64,000 bases of DNA from Physcomitrium patens (Eukaryota; Streptophyta; Bryopsida; Funariales; Funariaceae), in the NCBI RefSeq assembly GCF_000002425.4, contig NC_037266.1:6885180-6949179 (forward strand), read 5' to 3'. The translations under genes and the position numbers were made by a program. Below the pieces are notes generated by a model. That model saw nothing but the letters and a program-made list of their open reading frames with translations, was not told the origin of the DNA and made no database searches. Of the stretch, positions 24,802 through 37,699 are shown piece after piece. How positions within the stretch are numbered: the stretch's first letter is position 1; each line of letters opens with the position of its first letter.

Positions 24802-26278
24802 ATGGTGCAGGTGTTAGTGAGCAAGGGTGATGGGGGAACGGTGGCAGTGCGTGTTGATGAGGAGCAGACAGTCGGGGATTTGAAGAGCTTGGTGTTGCCG
24901 AGGAGTTGCGTTTGGGATCATGTGTATTTATCATTCGCAGGCAGGCCCTTAGCCGATGACGCTAGGTTGGTGGATTGCGGAATTGGGAATTGGAGCAGTT
25001 TAGGGTTTGGGGTGAGAGTGCGTGGAGGTGGTGGAGATGGGGGAGCCACGGGCGCTGAGTCGCGAGACTGCTACTTGAACATGTACGCATCGAAGAAGCC
25101 GGATAAAGTTGACCCAAATGAGATCAAGTTGGCTAAGTTTACCAATTGTGCGCTGTCATCGGAGCCCCTGAAACCTCCATGCGTGATTGATTTTCTTGGG
25201 AATATATACAACAAGGAACCGGTAGTGCACGCGCTTCTGACGAAGTCGTTGCCGAAGAAATTAGGGTATATTAAGGGGCTTAAGGACCTTATTACTGTTC
25301 ACTTCACTTCTATTCCTGGGGTTAGCCCAGACGGGGATATCTCTGGAAGCAAGTTCCAATGTCCAGTTACGGGTTTAGAAGTTAATGGGAAATTCAAGTT
25401 CTTCGCCCTGCGAAAGTGTGGTCATGTGTTAAGTGCTCGGGCTTTGAAGGAAGTGTCGTCGGCGTCTTGCGCGGTTTGTTATGTTCCGTTTACGGAGCTT
25501 GAAAAGATCCCACTGAATGGGTCCGAGGATGAGGTATGTGATTGTGCTTTCATCAGTATCTATCTTTAACCTATCTGCATTGATCTGTGCCCATGTTTGC
25601 CCTTGAACTGTGAAGTCCCCATTTGGTATTCATAACATCAAATTTTATGTTCAAATGTAGTGGCCGCATCACATCGCTGTGCTTTCATTTATTTTGATCC
25701 TTGTGATGATTACAACGAGACTGAGAGTAAAAATGAAGAACAGTAAGCTCTATATTGCACAATAAAAATTAAAGCACCCTTGATCCAAAGATATAACTCA
25801 GACTTTCACAAACATCGAGAGCTTGAAGGTTTTACACTCAGACCTATTTTTTAAGCTTTGAAGTCGTTTCTTACTTTGGCGTTTGTTACTACAGGTTCGT
25901 TTATTGCGGGAGAGAATGGAAGCAGAAAAATCGATGATTCAAGACAAGAAGCCGAAGAAGGTTAAGAATGGGAAGCTGGACACAGTAGAGCAAAGTGCGG
26001 GGGACTCGTGCAAATCGACAACAGAGGAAAGTCGAAAATTAGCCAAAAGCTCCTTACACAGTGGCAAACGCAAAGGAGAAGTTTTTCCTGATTTGGAGGT
26101 GGCACAAGTGAGGCCAAAAGGTTCAGATCTGGTTGTCGTGACTAAGAAGTTCAAAGCATCCGATAAGTTGCCAGAAAATGCAACAAAATCTGTATACGCT
26201 TCCATCTTTACGTCATCAAGCAAGGGGACATTCAAAGAGACTTACTCTTGTCGTTCTTTGCCTCTTGGGAGAAACTGA
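24802..26278 (+). CDS. RTF2: Replication termination factor 2 (RTF2) with N-terminal ubiquitin-like domain
   Basis: Exon 1 is 24802-25533 and exon 2 is 25895-26278, with one GT-AG intron of 361 bp. The product is 371 residues. The ATG at 24802 is chosen because an in-frame TGA lies just upstream at 24790. Residues 1-75 form a ubiquitin-like fold, as in plant RTF2 proteins. A first RTF2 block starts near residue 110 (KLAKFTNC) and a RING-like C2HC2 set follows (C187, C206, H208, C223, C226). The second exon gives a Lys-rich tail ending in a conserved SVYASIFTSS motif. Family knowledge: RTF2 acts at stalled replication forks in fission yeast and in mammals, and Arabidopsis RTF2 is linked to pre-mRNA splicing. 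A nuclear location is inferred. The gene converges on kanadaptin, with a tRNA between them. Confidence 0.93.
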
Positions 26279-27146
26279 CGCGTGTATTGTTGAGGTTCTT
26301 GTGTATCATATTTTTAAGGTTTTCAGCTTGGTAGTTTAATCTGGGAAAGTAGGAATTGAGGTGTATCTTGGTGTGCCGGATCACAAGTGACCTGCGGATA
26401 CTGGCATTAGGACAAAACACTGATTCGTTGAGAAGCACTGAAGCAAATTGCAGTGTGATAGTCACACGTTTCTTCCGTTTGTAATTTACAGCAAGAAAGA
26501 AAAGAAAAAGTCTGGTGAACGGTTACATACAATGTGATATTGCAATTAAAAGCTGTGCCTACATTTGTTGCGAAATACGAGTGCAGTGTATTTGTGATGC
26601 TCTTTGATACCACTTGATAACCAAATTCTTTCATGTTAATCTGCAACTGACTAGCTTCAATGTTCACATTGGCATGTGTTTGATAGGCTTCTCTTATTTA
26701 TTAATTACTCCTGTAGTTTTATTGCGGCATAGAATTGTGGCCCACTTATGTTGTTCCATTACAATGTGCTGCCACAACGCTTAGGATATGTAAGTTCTAT
26801 GTCCAGGCTAGCTAATTTTATGCCACAGTTTGTCATGCAAAGTTAGAATCTAAACCTTAGTGGCTTATGTAAGATAGCTAGAACAGAAGCTTAATATCGT
26901 GTATTCATGTCCCTTGGAAGTTGATTTCAAAATTGGTCAAGTTAATTGTGCCCAGGATTTTCACTCACTTTATATGCGTCCAAAATATTTAGGTGTATGT
27001 CAAACAGGAAGAACTAAATTACCAGAAATTTAAAACAATGAATGTTAGTTTTTGTACGTACATATTATTGGATGGGGGAAAAAGTGGGATGATGAAGACA
27101 AGAAATGACATTGTAGAAAAATAGAATAATGAGAAGTGATCTGAGC
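26279..27146. other. 3' flank of RTF2 and intergenic DNA
   Basis: No further gene seen. Minus-strand frames at 26232-26465 and 26407-26667 are unrecognised. Confidence 0.5.
27117..27121 (-). terminator. Pol III terminator of tRNA-Asn
   Basis: A TTTTT run on the minus strand about 25 nt past the tRNA 3' end fits RNA polymerase III termination. Confidence 0.6.
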
Positions 27147-27169
27147 GCTAGAAGGAGGGGTCGAACCTC

Positions 27170-27202
<33 letters not shown>

Positions 27203-27219
27203 AACTGAGCTATTCCAGC
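27147..27219 (-). tRNA. tRNA-Asn: tRNA-Asn (anticodon GTT), cytosolic type
   Basis: The 73-nt cloverleaf starts GCTGGAATAGCTCAGTTGG. The acceptor stem pairs with one G-U wobble. The D stem is GCTC/GAGC, the anticodon stem TGTGG/CCACA encloses loop CTGTTAA (anticodon GTT), and the T arm GGAGG/CCTCC encloses TTCGACC. No intron and no encoded CCA, as expected for a nuclear gene. Internal A and B box sequences are intact. Confidence 0.97.
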
Positions 27220-29390
27220 CAATCTGACACCACAATTTGTTCCTAATTACAAATAAAATCCAAATCCTTGAGATTACGGTAATCTCCTCCGCATCTGGAT
27301 TCACCGGATCGAGTGAATCTGTGGACGGAAATTAACCTACACTAGATTTAAATTATTCTGACACTTTATATAATTCTCAGTCTAATATGAATCTTGATTC
27401 TAAATCGAGTCATTGGTTTAGCCAATAACTGCAATAACCATCTTTCTAAATTGTGCCAGAGCATTAAAATTAATCATTTTTCATTACAAGAACCTATGGA
27501 TAATATTAATTGCTCAAATTTTTCAGTATCAGATGAATCAATTTAAAGACTCATGTATTACCTTCCAAAAAAGTCACATGGATTTCACACCCTGACTCAA
27601 AATTCACGTATTTGGCATGAGCTTGTAAGATCTATCTAGACTTGGTTCTTCTAGAGTCCTTACGATACGCAATATCTTCCTAACATAGAAAAGTAAATTA
27701 TGCTGTTTTGAAATTTTGGGTTCCCTTCCTGTTGCTTGCACCTGAGACAAACCTGAACATATCTTATTCGTTATATTCATGTAATCCACCATTAAATTGT
27801 TATTAGACCAAAGAATGGTCTCTCTTACAATCATTCCCTCTCTCGTTTGATTTGTACCCTGATCCCTTGACCTTGTGACTTGACATTCAAAAAGCTATGA
27901 TGTTTCATGAACAGCTTGTATTTTGATCGAAGAGACCTCTTCTTGCCATTTCATGCTGACAATGACCCATATGAACAAACAGAATTTTCACTTATCTAGT
28001 TTCAAGCGACTTTTCCAATTCTCAAAGCAGTCGCACAGACAAAGAAAATATCTTAATGTGAGCCTATTGCACCGTGACACCAGTCGTTGAATCAATCTTA
28101 AAAAAACAATCATCAATTCAACCAGCGCCTGACGATTGAAGCAGGAAAATCACAGACAATACCAAGTTCTAAGCCCTATTCTGAAACGAAAAAGAATATA
28201 ACTGTGCAATAACTACTTCGAATTTCTTGAAATCTTCTTTACTGCAAAATTCAACTGCAGAAACTCGGTTCTACATATCTACATGTGCAACTCTCACAAT
28301 TGATAAACCATTGGTTTTCTAATGAATAGTTCAACTTTTCATGAAAGAACAGAAATTTTTCACAACATCAACATGAACCATGCAACTCAAAGCAGTATCA
28401 ACCAGAAATATAGAAGCAATAGATGATGAATTTGCAAACAATCAAACATTGAACAAGAGATTTGAACTCAAACAGTGCTTCCGCATGTCCATTACGCCTT
28501 GGATCAGATACGTGACCTTAGGGGATCCAGCAAGCAGGTTTTCTAGCAAAATCCGATTCGCCGCATGAGTACGCCTCGTAAAATGCAGATGGCTCCCAGT
28601 TGCTGCACTACGCAACATATTTGACAACCCTCTACAATCTCACTGTTTTAAAAAAACACAAATTTTACCTTTAATTCTTCCTTTTCCGATCTGAGATCTT
28701 GGTACATCCGACAAATAGAATATGGTGTACAACCAGGGATTTCAATATGTAAAAATCTACACTGCTTATGCACTCGCCTTCAGTGCCTTCAATCAAACAG
28801 GTCGACCTCAGAGCATTTGAGAACACTCCTCAAATACATTCAAGTAGATGGAGGTCGAGGACTTACTATTATCACATGAAAACCGACCTTCATCCCCACC
28901 GTGAAAAAATGACCACTCTCCCTCTCTTCCAGCAACATCCCCATTCCTGCACAACTCTTCAAATTCTATAAGACAGCCAGAGTAAAGGCTATAAAGTCAA
29001 GAATGTGTAATCGACAGCCATGGAGGGAACAGACAAGAAATGGACCATATTCGCCATTTAGGTACCGTTTACACAATTCAGGCAAAATAAAGCTACCATG
29101 AATCTCTTTCGATTGAAGTTCTCTTATCCTGAGGGGATGCAATAATGTTGAGAGATGATCAATTCATGATACACAAGGCTTGCAACGAGGCTTGGAATTA
29201 TCCACCTGTATACATTCAGAGCAGACTAATGTGCTAAAAACACAACTGGAGAGAGCTTCCAGTAGCAGCAGATACGTAGGCATTACATCGTTGATTCCAA
29301 ATTGCCACCAGATTTTCTCTACACCAGAAAATTAATGGTCATTGTGACAGTTTATACAATCTGGCAAAGGTTATGGAGGGGCGCATATCA
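27220..29390. other. Intergenic between tRNA-Asn and the kanadaptin 3' end
   Basis: Ordinary composition without a recognised gene. Short frames (27604-27834 minus, 28380-28627 both strands) have no similarity that I can name. Confidence 0.5.
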
Positions 29391-32300
29391 TCAATATCCG
29401 AACTTCGCATTGAGTGCTGTTCGCCCATCTCCAGTTTGCCCTGCAAAATGTGGTATAAACTTATCAAAAACTCTCAAAAAACTCTCAAAAAAACAAAAAA
29501 CAAGAAGTTTAACTGCATAATTTTTCAGAGCTAAGAGATAGGCCAAAATAGAAACCCAGTGCAAGAAGTTGTAAAGAGAAAATATAAGTACCTTTAGGAG
29601 GGACCCAAGCTTCTTCGAGCTCGTCCAATTCGTTATCCAATGCAGGAGGTCTTTCAGGCCCCAGCTTTCGTTTTTTCTTGCCTCGAGTTTTAGTTGCAGA
29701 TACATGCTGCAAGCTGTCGCTCGACTGAGTCTCTTGTTCTCGTACTTCCTCTTGAGTAGTAAAACCTGATGTGTGTCTCATTAGAAGTGCAACTGCCTCC
29801 ATGGCTGCATGACTAGCGACATCTGTATACTCGCTCCCCAACATATCACCTACAACTTCTACTTTTGCGACATCCTCGTTCTTAGGAGCTGACCGTTTCC
29901 TATCTTTATATCCTACAAAATCATTCCCAGTTTCTGTGTTTTCTTCTGTGGAAATTGAACCCTTTGTAGCTTCATTCTGTGGTGCCTCCGGCCGCGGTGC
30001 AGGTCGTGGTGCACCAAGAAGAAGAGTAGGTGCAAGAACCGGCATCTCTTTGGTTTCAGGTTGATTGTCAATAGAACCCATACTAACATCTGGAGTAGGT
30101 GGAGCATTATTCGCTTCAGGAGCAGGTTCAATAAGCTCCTTTGCTTGAGATGCAAGCTCGCGCGCAGCTTCTTTACTGGCACGTAATCGTAATCGATTCT
30201 CTACAATGGTTTCTACCTTCTGATATTGGCTTGAACCTTGAGCTTTAGAATCCCATTTCCCAGCAGCATCTCCAGATGGGTCTGCAATTTTCAGGAGGCG
30301 GGCAACCCTATCAGCTTCCGCTTGAAGCTTTGATAGCTCCTTTGAGAGGCGGTCTCCTTTGTCTTTAACTGCACACCACAACAACAAATATTAGTGCTAT
30401 TATGTACTCATGGTCTCGGCTATCAGAGGTTGTTCTAACATTTTACTCCTTGAAAACAAAGTGCATCAACATCCTTGGACGGAAGCTGTCGTGCAAGAAT
30501 GCCCGCTCTAAGACAAATGACATACCAATTTTCGTGGATACGGTTGACATGAATGCATCCAGAGGATCTATAGATTCCGAGGTGATATTGCTTTCTTCTT
30601 TTGTACTTGATTTTGCTTTCTCAGCCTCTAACTCAGCCGACACAACATCCATTTCCTTTGCAAGCACATCTCTTTTCTCGAGAAGAGTCTCAGCTGTCTC
30701 CACCACTTGAGTGGTTTCTGCTTTATTGGACCTCTGTTTTCGCTTGTTCGTTCGATCATAGAACTCATCGTCACTGAAAATGGTACCAAACACAAAACTG
30801 GATTTTAGACACACCCACACCCAAAACATGCTGTGCTCTGCCAAATTCGTGCAAAGATATAGATTGAGGGTAGAATTTAGTACCTAGCATCTTCGTCCTC
30901 CTCGTCCTCAAAATGAGGTTTCTTTTTTGAGAGAGACTTCCCTGAACGCGCACCTAAACTTTCTCGAATACTCTCGTTAAGGGTTTCCTCTAAGCTTTCC
31001 AACTCCTCCATGAGCTGAAACAAGTCCAAACACATCACAAGCTGAGCTGTTTGCATTTTCAGAACCGCCACATAGTAACACTCACTATGCTCAAGGTGAA
31101 ACCGTGATCAACAGAAACCGAGGGAATATCCAAAGGAGTCACCCTAATGAAAACGCTACAACATTACTGTCTTATATCATATACTTGCAGAACCAAACAC
31201 CGCACAACATCCACAAATGCCGTCCCTCTAATAATCTTTGGAAATCTGGCAAAAACTGGTATAACATCAAACAATCACCTATACAACTGTACAGAACCAC
31301 TGCTGATGAAAATAGAAGCACTCCGCCAGGTAGGTCACTGACCGCTTCAATACGTTGCTCATTGCGTGCAATTTGTGTCTGTTGACCTTGAGTAAGTCCC
31401 CCTTGGCTACCTTCTTTGGCTCTAATTGCATCAATCTCTTTGTTCAAATTGCCCATCTAACAGCCAGAACATAGTATCAAACTGTAAGAACTAAGTTTAA
31501 ATATGCGTACATGTAGATATTACACATAACTTGCAAAGCAGTCTTGTGTCAAATTACATTAAGTAACTGAACAAGTAATCCAAAGAGAACAGCGTACTTC
31601 TCCTGGATTGAAAACACTTTGTGCCTTCAACATGTAGATGAAATGCAAATTTATGTCCCATTGTCAGAGAAACGTGACTAAAAATACCTTTTCATGTCGT
31701 TTTTGAACTTTTTCGAGTGTCTTTTGCTGTTTCTCTGTAAGTGATCCCTTGTAAGTCTGCCAAGTCACTTCGTCCAGGTCCTCCTGCATGACGTCCAGCA
31801 TCATATCAACACAACTGTTCTGCTTTTTTACCACTGTACTCCTACATAGCAAATTCACATCATAATGGTTTCATGGTCCCACAGCAAACCATGATTTGAA
31901 CACAAATATCTGACCGCTCATGCTAGAGTGTTCACCTCTTCCTCTTCAGCTTCAGCATCCTCCTGCATGCCCCAGCTAGCACCCTCCAAGGCTGATGCCT
32001 CCGCTTTTGCTCGCCGAAGGGACATTTCTCGCATGTGTGCTTCTGCAGCTCCGGCTGAATGCCTCTCCTGTGAGGCGTTTCAAAGATTTAGATACTACAG
32101 GGTATCAGGGTCGAGGTATCAGAGCATTAAAAACATAGTGGAAATGGTACTGAATGGAATAGTAGTACTAATAACAATAATTATAATCTTGAAAATCCTG
32201 ACGTACTGATAGCAATTATTGGTTGCGAACCTCCCTTCCCGAAAACGTGTCATTCTAATCAATGGTATAGAAGAGGAAGATGCAAGGACCAAGAATTTTC

Positions 32301-34628
32301 ATAGCAGCCAGTTGTCTAATTAACTAGCTAAGGCTAACTCCTCCACAAATGTACTTTAAACCTTGCCTATTGAACTCAAGTGCATAACAGTAAACAAAAC
32401 AAACTGAAGCACCACGATCAATCACAAAGAAAAAAGAAGAAATCTACCTCGGGCATAAGTTCGCTTGGGCCTTGGAGCACGTACAAACGGATTGAGCTAA
32501 AAATTAAAAGCAAGTGCACCGTAAGACCAAGTTGCAAGGTTTGGTGATACCCTGAAAGCTTGAAGTTGAAGATTATGATCTCAAAACTATAAATAAATAA
32601 ATAAATAAATAATACATTACACAGAGAATATAGAAGGATTATTGTCTTACAGGCCAAAGCGAAAAATTGCACCCACATGAACTGGAGTATAAACTCTGGG
32701 CTTCACCTGCGGGCTCCAACATTGTCGAGGTTGAAGGGCAAAAGACTTCTTCTCCTTGACATGTGGAAAATAATAACAAGAACTAGCGACAAGAAAAAGA
32801 ACAATAGAACGATTCAGGTCAAACAAGGTGAAAGCATTCCATGTTTCTAGTCCCATAAAAAGAACGGGGGCAAAATGCCAAACCTGACGCTTGTTAACAA
32901 AAGTACCATGCGTACTCCCGAGGTCGTATACAAAGGCTTCTCCTTTGTCATTGTACTGCAGAACTGATCAACCAGAAAACAAATACAATCAAGACCCAAA
33001 TCAACTCTGAACCCTCACGTTAGAGTTTAAGCAATTAAAATTTGCAAGGAGTCTAAGCAATTTTCAAGCTCCATATGATGAGGGTATCCAGAACGAAACA
33101 CCTTCTTTACAAATGTGCTGATTACTCCAATAGACATGAAAAATCTTCCAAATTTAACTTTAAAATCCTCTATAGCTATGGTAAGGAAGATCGTAAACAG
33201 ATCGCCTACGAAAGATCCCACCAATTGAGCTCAGAAATCCTGGCCCAAACCTTGGAGTAAAGAAATGAAAAATACTGTTCTGAAGTGAAATACCTGCATG
33301 GTAGCGGGACGCGCTCGGATGCTCTAAGATGAAGTCACACCGGTCGCTGCGCCCAAACATGTAAGCTCCTTTGCTCGATCTAAACAAGTGAATATATAGT
33401 TGGTTTCAGTTAGTAAACCAAAGGAAGAGTAACAACTGAGCTTGAAAACTGCTGCAGATGAGACATTCAAAAGATTCTTCACTCTTTTTACATACGGAAA
33501 AAAACATATCGTTACAAAAGCATTGGGCATCGCAATCTATTTATACAATTCTTACGACTGTTAGAGCATGGCAAGGAGAACATACACATCAAGGTTGCCC
33601 AGAATAACGCCTTCCTTCAGAACTTCAAGCATGAAGGGATGAATAGGTGCTGCGCTCCATGTGGGTATCACATAGGGTACGCCCGAAGAAGCTGGCTCCA
33701 ATGAAGCCTTGCTCATGGATGCTTCCATGGCCATCACCGTACTACTACCCTCTTCATCTAAAGGCTTCACACCTACAGAGATATTTGCTGTTGCTGCAAT
33801 GCAACACATAAGTTAACCTAAGCCCAGAGATGAGATCACAAAAAACTCGCTCAGAGTGTCCAGAGAGACTTGAAAATCTAGTTGCATATTAGTTATGAAC
33901 CACATTTAGGGTGGCAAACAATATAATGCTCTCTCAAATCGCAGCTCACATCATTGATTTCTCGAGGCCACTGAATTTACAAGAAACCAAGCACTTCCCA
34001 TTGAACACTGAGTTCGGACGCAGGTTTGTGTAAGATCCCCTTACTCACAGCATAGTGATTTAAAAAGGTAGTCTACGCTAAAGCTTCAACTGATGACGAG
34101 TCACCGCAAGATTGTTCAGAGTATACTTCCAATCCTCAACACGGCAACAAACTGTTTGTTCAAACAAAAATGCTGTGAAGTCATGTTTCCCGTATGAAGT
34201 CTACACGCATGAGACAGTAGCGCACCTTCCACAGTCGAACTTTGAACAATCTCCTTCACTTCGTCTTTACTAGATTTCACCCGCATTGGTGGGGGTCCCA
34301 TTGGACCCGGTAAGTTGGCTTTTGTAAACTTGGAAGGAGGCATCGAGGGTGGGGGCATGGCAGACGGAGGTTTAAAGGATGGAGGTCCCATTCGCTTGGG
34401 CTCTTTAAACACGGGAACTTTGGGCGGACCTCCTCCAACTTCAGTAGAAACTAAATTTGAAATCGTCACTCCTACCTTAGCAATCGACTTCAAACTACCA
34501 ACCTCCAATTCACTACCATCATTGCCATTGTTCAACTCCTCACGACACATCTCGATCTCGGTTTTCTGGATAACAGCCGGCTCCTTTCCAGAACCAGAAT
34601 TGTCTGTACCGGGTGCAAGAGAATCCAT
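29391..34628 (-). CDS. Kanadaptin-like FHA-domain protein (SLC4A1AP orthologue), 13 exons
   Basis: Exons on the minus strand: 34226-34628, 33586-33793, 33294-33379, 32884-32963, 32651-32706, 32448-32496, 31936-32067, 31688-31783, 31343-31456, 30884-31014, 30526-30773, 29592-30368 and 29391-29440. All junctions are GT-AG and the sum is 2,430 nt (809 residues plus stop). Residues 1-134 are Pro/Gly/Lys-rich. An FHA domain spans about 205-290, with a GRSDRCDF block, SRYHA and DLGSTHGTFVNK, spread over exons 3-6. Long charged coiled-coil-like segments follow (GGLTQGQQTQIARNEQR near residue 390). The C-terminus keeps KLGPERP and TGDGRTALNAKFGY. Family knowledge: FHA domains bind phosphothreonine. 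Human kanadaptin was described as an anion-exchanger-binding protein and is found in nuclei. The plant orthologue (Arabidopsis At5g38840 type) has no settled role. Exon phases agree throughout. Confidence 0.95.
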
Positions 34629-34685
34629 GACGGACTAAAACTCTCGACTAACAGGACGCACAGCTAAAAAGTAATATTTCCGCGG

Positions 34686-34745
34686 AAAAAAAAAAAAACA
34701 AAAAAAAACAAAAACAAAAACAACAACAACAACAACAACAACACA
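34686..34745. repeat. A-rich tract and (CAA)n repeat in the kanadaptin leader
   Basis: Poly-A, AAAAAC units and about seven CAA units. On the transcribed strand this is a GTT/T-rich tract 60-120 nt before the start codon. Confidence 0.9.
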
Positions 34746-34848
34746 CTCACACACACGAAAAAAAGCAGCATTCGCTGCCAACAAAAAGATTGGCCAAATT
34801 CAAGAAAAACGAACAGCAGCAAAAATTTCAACACGTAACTAGAAAAAA

Positions 34849-34866
34849 TTATTATTATTATTATTA
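34849..34866. repeat. (ATT)n microsatellite
   Basis: About six ATT units upstream of the kanadaptin gene. Confidence 0.9.
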
Positions 34867-35450
34867 TAAAAATAAAAAAATAAACTCTTACTCAACTCAG
34901 TGCTCTAATCTCAAATTCCACACCTCCTCTAAATGACCGACACGCTCGGTGCGATTCTCTCCCAACAGCAAACAACAAAGCAACTAACTCACAATTCTAC
35001 AATTCCACTCAACCACGGGAACCCTCTCCATCACCAATCCTGGAACAACACATCATCACAGCAGGTCTTTATAAAGCAAACAGAAAAAACGATAATCCGC
35101 GAGATTTATCAAAAAAACGCAGAACACGAATCAGAATTGTAGCAAGTAGAGTGTGCTAACGTTGCTTGCGACGATCGGACAGCGATCTCTCCATCTCCAC
35201 ACACAGGAAAATTGCAGTCCTGGTCATTTCTCGGTGGTTCTAAGAAACCCTAAACCTTTCCTAGTTCCTGTCCCCTATTTCCGTGAAGTGTCATCCGGGT
35301 GCCGTGTGAATGGGAGCATAATAAGCCACGCTGAGGCTCCCTTCCTATATAATTTTGTATATTAAGATTGCTCAATGCAGACAAGTAGTGGTTCTTGATG
35401 GTTGCATGGATGGATCTTTATTTTCATCAAAAAAGATCACCTTCTCTGGA

Positions 35451-35502
35451 GTTGAGTTCACAGGTCATTTTACAAAGTTGAGTTCACAGGTCATTTTACA
35501 AA
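35451..35502. repeat. 26-bp tandem duplication
   Basis: GTTGAGTTCACAGGTCATTT plus TTACAA is present twice in exact tandem, at 35451-35476 and 35477-35502. Confidence 0.95.
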
Positions 35503-35571
35503 GTTCACAATTTGATTTATAGATTGTTTTATAGAGCTTTGCATTGTAGAGCAAGTGCCTTTATGTCATTT

Positions 35572-35572
<1 letters not shown>

Positions 35573-35605
<33 letters not shown>
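35573..35605. repeat. Poly-T run (about 33 T)
   Basis: A near-pure T homopolymer close to the edge of the transposon block. Confidence 0.95.
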
Positions 35606-35606
<1 letters not shown>

Positions 35607-35701
35607 TTGTAGGCTCTTCTCAATACTAGGGTTGCCTCAACAGTTGTGGAGTTAATTTTTAACATAGCTGCTATCGTTTTCTTTTTGAACCCTCTACTTA
35701 A

Positions 35702-36296
35702 TGTTGGAGTATGTTGAGAGTATATTCATTTGGATATTAATTTTTTTTTATCAAGGACAAGAATTGAATGAAAACAAATAATCAAATGAGCCTCTCTCAA
35801 AGAAATATGACAAAATAGAAATAGAAAAATATGTATATTAAAAAGAAAATTAGAATGGCTATTGCCAAAAGACAAGAAAATTAGAGACTCTTAAAACTAG
35901 ACTAGAAGCAAGAAAGGAATTGACAAGAGTGAAGAAGGCTTCACACTTGCTTTAATATATACTATCTATCTAGGATCTATATAGCGACGTTCTACACAAC
36001 CTCTAAAAATATATTGACTTTACATGATATGTATCTTAACTTGAAAGGCAAGTTTTCTATATGAATGCTATATAATTAGCTTGTTCCACAAGCTATCAAC
36101 ACATGTGATACATGGTTTGCTTGTTGACCAAGTTTCTAACCTACCAATTAATTACAAACACATGTAAAATCAAAACAACATTTAGGAAGCTTCTAAAAAG
36201 CTTTCTATAAGGTATTATGAAATTAATCTACTTTTATCTACTTCTACTTATTTATATTACATAGATAACAATTATAGTAGATATGTATCCATGACA
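35702..36296 (-). repeat. Gypsy family A LTR, subfamily A2, minus orientation
   Basis: On the minus strand it begins TGTCATGGATAC and ends near CATACTCCAACA. It shares long blocks with the LTRs at 42.4-43.0, 48.0-48.6 and 55.8-56.2 kb (for example TAGCTTGTGGAACAAG and AACTTGG). It differs from them throughout its middle, so it is a subfamily. A purine-rich tract (minus strand AAAAGGAGAGG) adjoins its 5' end, so this is a 3' LTR. The low-coordinate edge is approximate. Confidence 0.85.
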
Positions 36297-36870
36297 TTAC
36301 CTCTCCTTTTAGAGACGAGTTCTACAAGAAGCAATGATTACATATTGAAGAAGTTTAAGCTACAACAAATTGTATTTATCATGTACTCTGTTCTTTAATC
36401 CTTTCAAAGGTAATTGATAGGTCTTCTTAGCCATTGATAATCTCCCATTCTAGGGCGAAAAGATCACCTTGTTATTTCATCATTGTTAAAACCTTTGTAA
36501 CTTCCTTCAAACAAAACATTTATAATACCATCAGGAGTTGTCTCTATCTTCAGTAAAACCACCAAATATTGAGAGTCTCTTTTCAAGTCATGATACCAGA
36601 CGTGTTGTATCTTACTATCTATTTGAGAAAAAACATGGCGTTCTTGAAGGTTTTTATTCCTACTATGTCATCTTAAAGGCTATAGTAATTATAATGTCTC
36701 ATCCGATAAGTTAATAAATGATGGCTCTTGAGTTGAATCTACTAGTTGTTGATTCTTTATCTCTTTAAAGCCATAGTTATACAAAAATTGCAAACAAAGA
36801 TAGAATGTAGAATGCAATCTTTCCTAAATTAAGTTTCTTTTATAGCAAAGGTTTGTTATTATTTATCTTA
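36297..36870 (-). pseudogene. Gypsy A2 3' internal region with the extra ORF, decayed
   Basis: Read on the minus strand, this aligns with 55375-55838 of the plus-strand element in the same reading frame. NQQLVDSTQEPSF matches HQQLGDSIQELSF and VLFEGSYKGFNNDEI matches ILFEESYKGFNNDQI. RPINYL and RTEY match too. Stops interrupt it at several points. Its presence in a second, divergent copy shows that the extra ORF is part of the family and not a chance frame. Function unknown. Confidence 0.75.
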
Positions 36871-37110
36871 GTTTTGTTTGATGTTGTTGATGAAAAGCTT
36901 TGACCTTCTCTCTTATATTTGTAAGATTTTTAAACAAATTGTAATAGATTCTTAAACAAATTACAATTAAAGATTAGCAAATATAATCAAACATTGATAA
37001 AATTCAATCAAATTTTCAAAGGAATTATGTAAGAAACACAAAGTATTCCTAGAGATCCTTTAAAGAATCATAAAGAAATAATATAGAAATTCAAAAATAT
37101 ACTAAAATAG

Positions 37111-37678
37111 AAACCTTATTTAAATCCTAATCAAAACTTAATTAAATTCTAGTCAAACCCTAGTCAAATCCTAGTCAAATCCTAACCAAATCCTAAATAA
37201 TTCCTAACAAAATCCTAAATAAATCCTAAACAAATCTTAACCAAACCCTGATCAAATCCTAAATAAATCCTAATCAAATTTTAAATAAATCCTAAATAAA
37301 TCTTAAATAAATCCTAATCAAATCCTAAATAAATCCTAACCAAATCCTAATCAAATCCTAAACAAATCATAAATAAATTCTAAACAAATCTTTAAAAAAT
37401 CCTAATCAAATCTTAAATAAATCCTAAACAAACCTTAACCAAACTCTAAACAAATCCTAAATAATTCCTAAATAAATCCTAAATAAATTCTAATCAAATA
37501 CTAAATAAATCTTAATCAAATCCTAAACAAATCCTAACCAAATCCTAAACAAATCTTAATCAAATCCTAATCACTTTCTAAACATATCCTAACCAAACCC
37601 TAAATAAATCTTAACCAAATCCTAATCACTCCCTAAACATATCCTAACCAAACCCTAAATAATCCCAAATAATTCCTA
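37111..37678. repeat. 11-bp tandem array, about 51 units, consensus AAATCCTAANC
   Basis: Units follow each other with almost no slippage (AAATCCTAATC, AAATCCTAAAC, AAATCCTAACC, AAATCCTAAAT and so on). The variable position is base 10, and many single transitions occur. The AAACCCTAA variant resembles the plant telomere unit CCCTAAA, but the period is 11. The array is non-coding. Confidence 0.95.
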
Positions 37679-37699
37679 CGGTAGATTTAAACCTCAATA

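Larger units (their letters stand above)
34629..35700. other. 5' flank of the kanadaptin gene with simple repeats
   Basis: This holds the probable 5' UTR and promoter of the minus-strand kanadaptin gene. Just upstream of the ATG it contains A-rich, (CAA)n and (ATT)n tracts. Plus-strand frames at 34933-35142 and 35153-35365 are unrecognised. Confidence 0.5.

Noticed and set aside
28380..28971. Possible small genes between the tRNA and kanadaptin
   Set aside because: Short frames without conserved motifs, overlapping on opposite strands.
30402..30710. 102-codon plus-strand frame
   Set aside because: Antisense of kanadaptin exon 11.
34315..34638. 107-codon plus-strand frame rich in Gly
   Set aside because: Antisense of the Pro-rich first exon of kanadaptin.
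37111..37678. CRISPR-like array
   Set aside because: Direct 11-bp tandem units without spacers, in a plant genome.
37111..37678. True telomere repeat
   Set aside because: The period is 11 bp with a variable base, not the 7-bp CCCTAAA unit.
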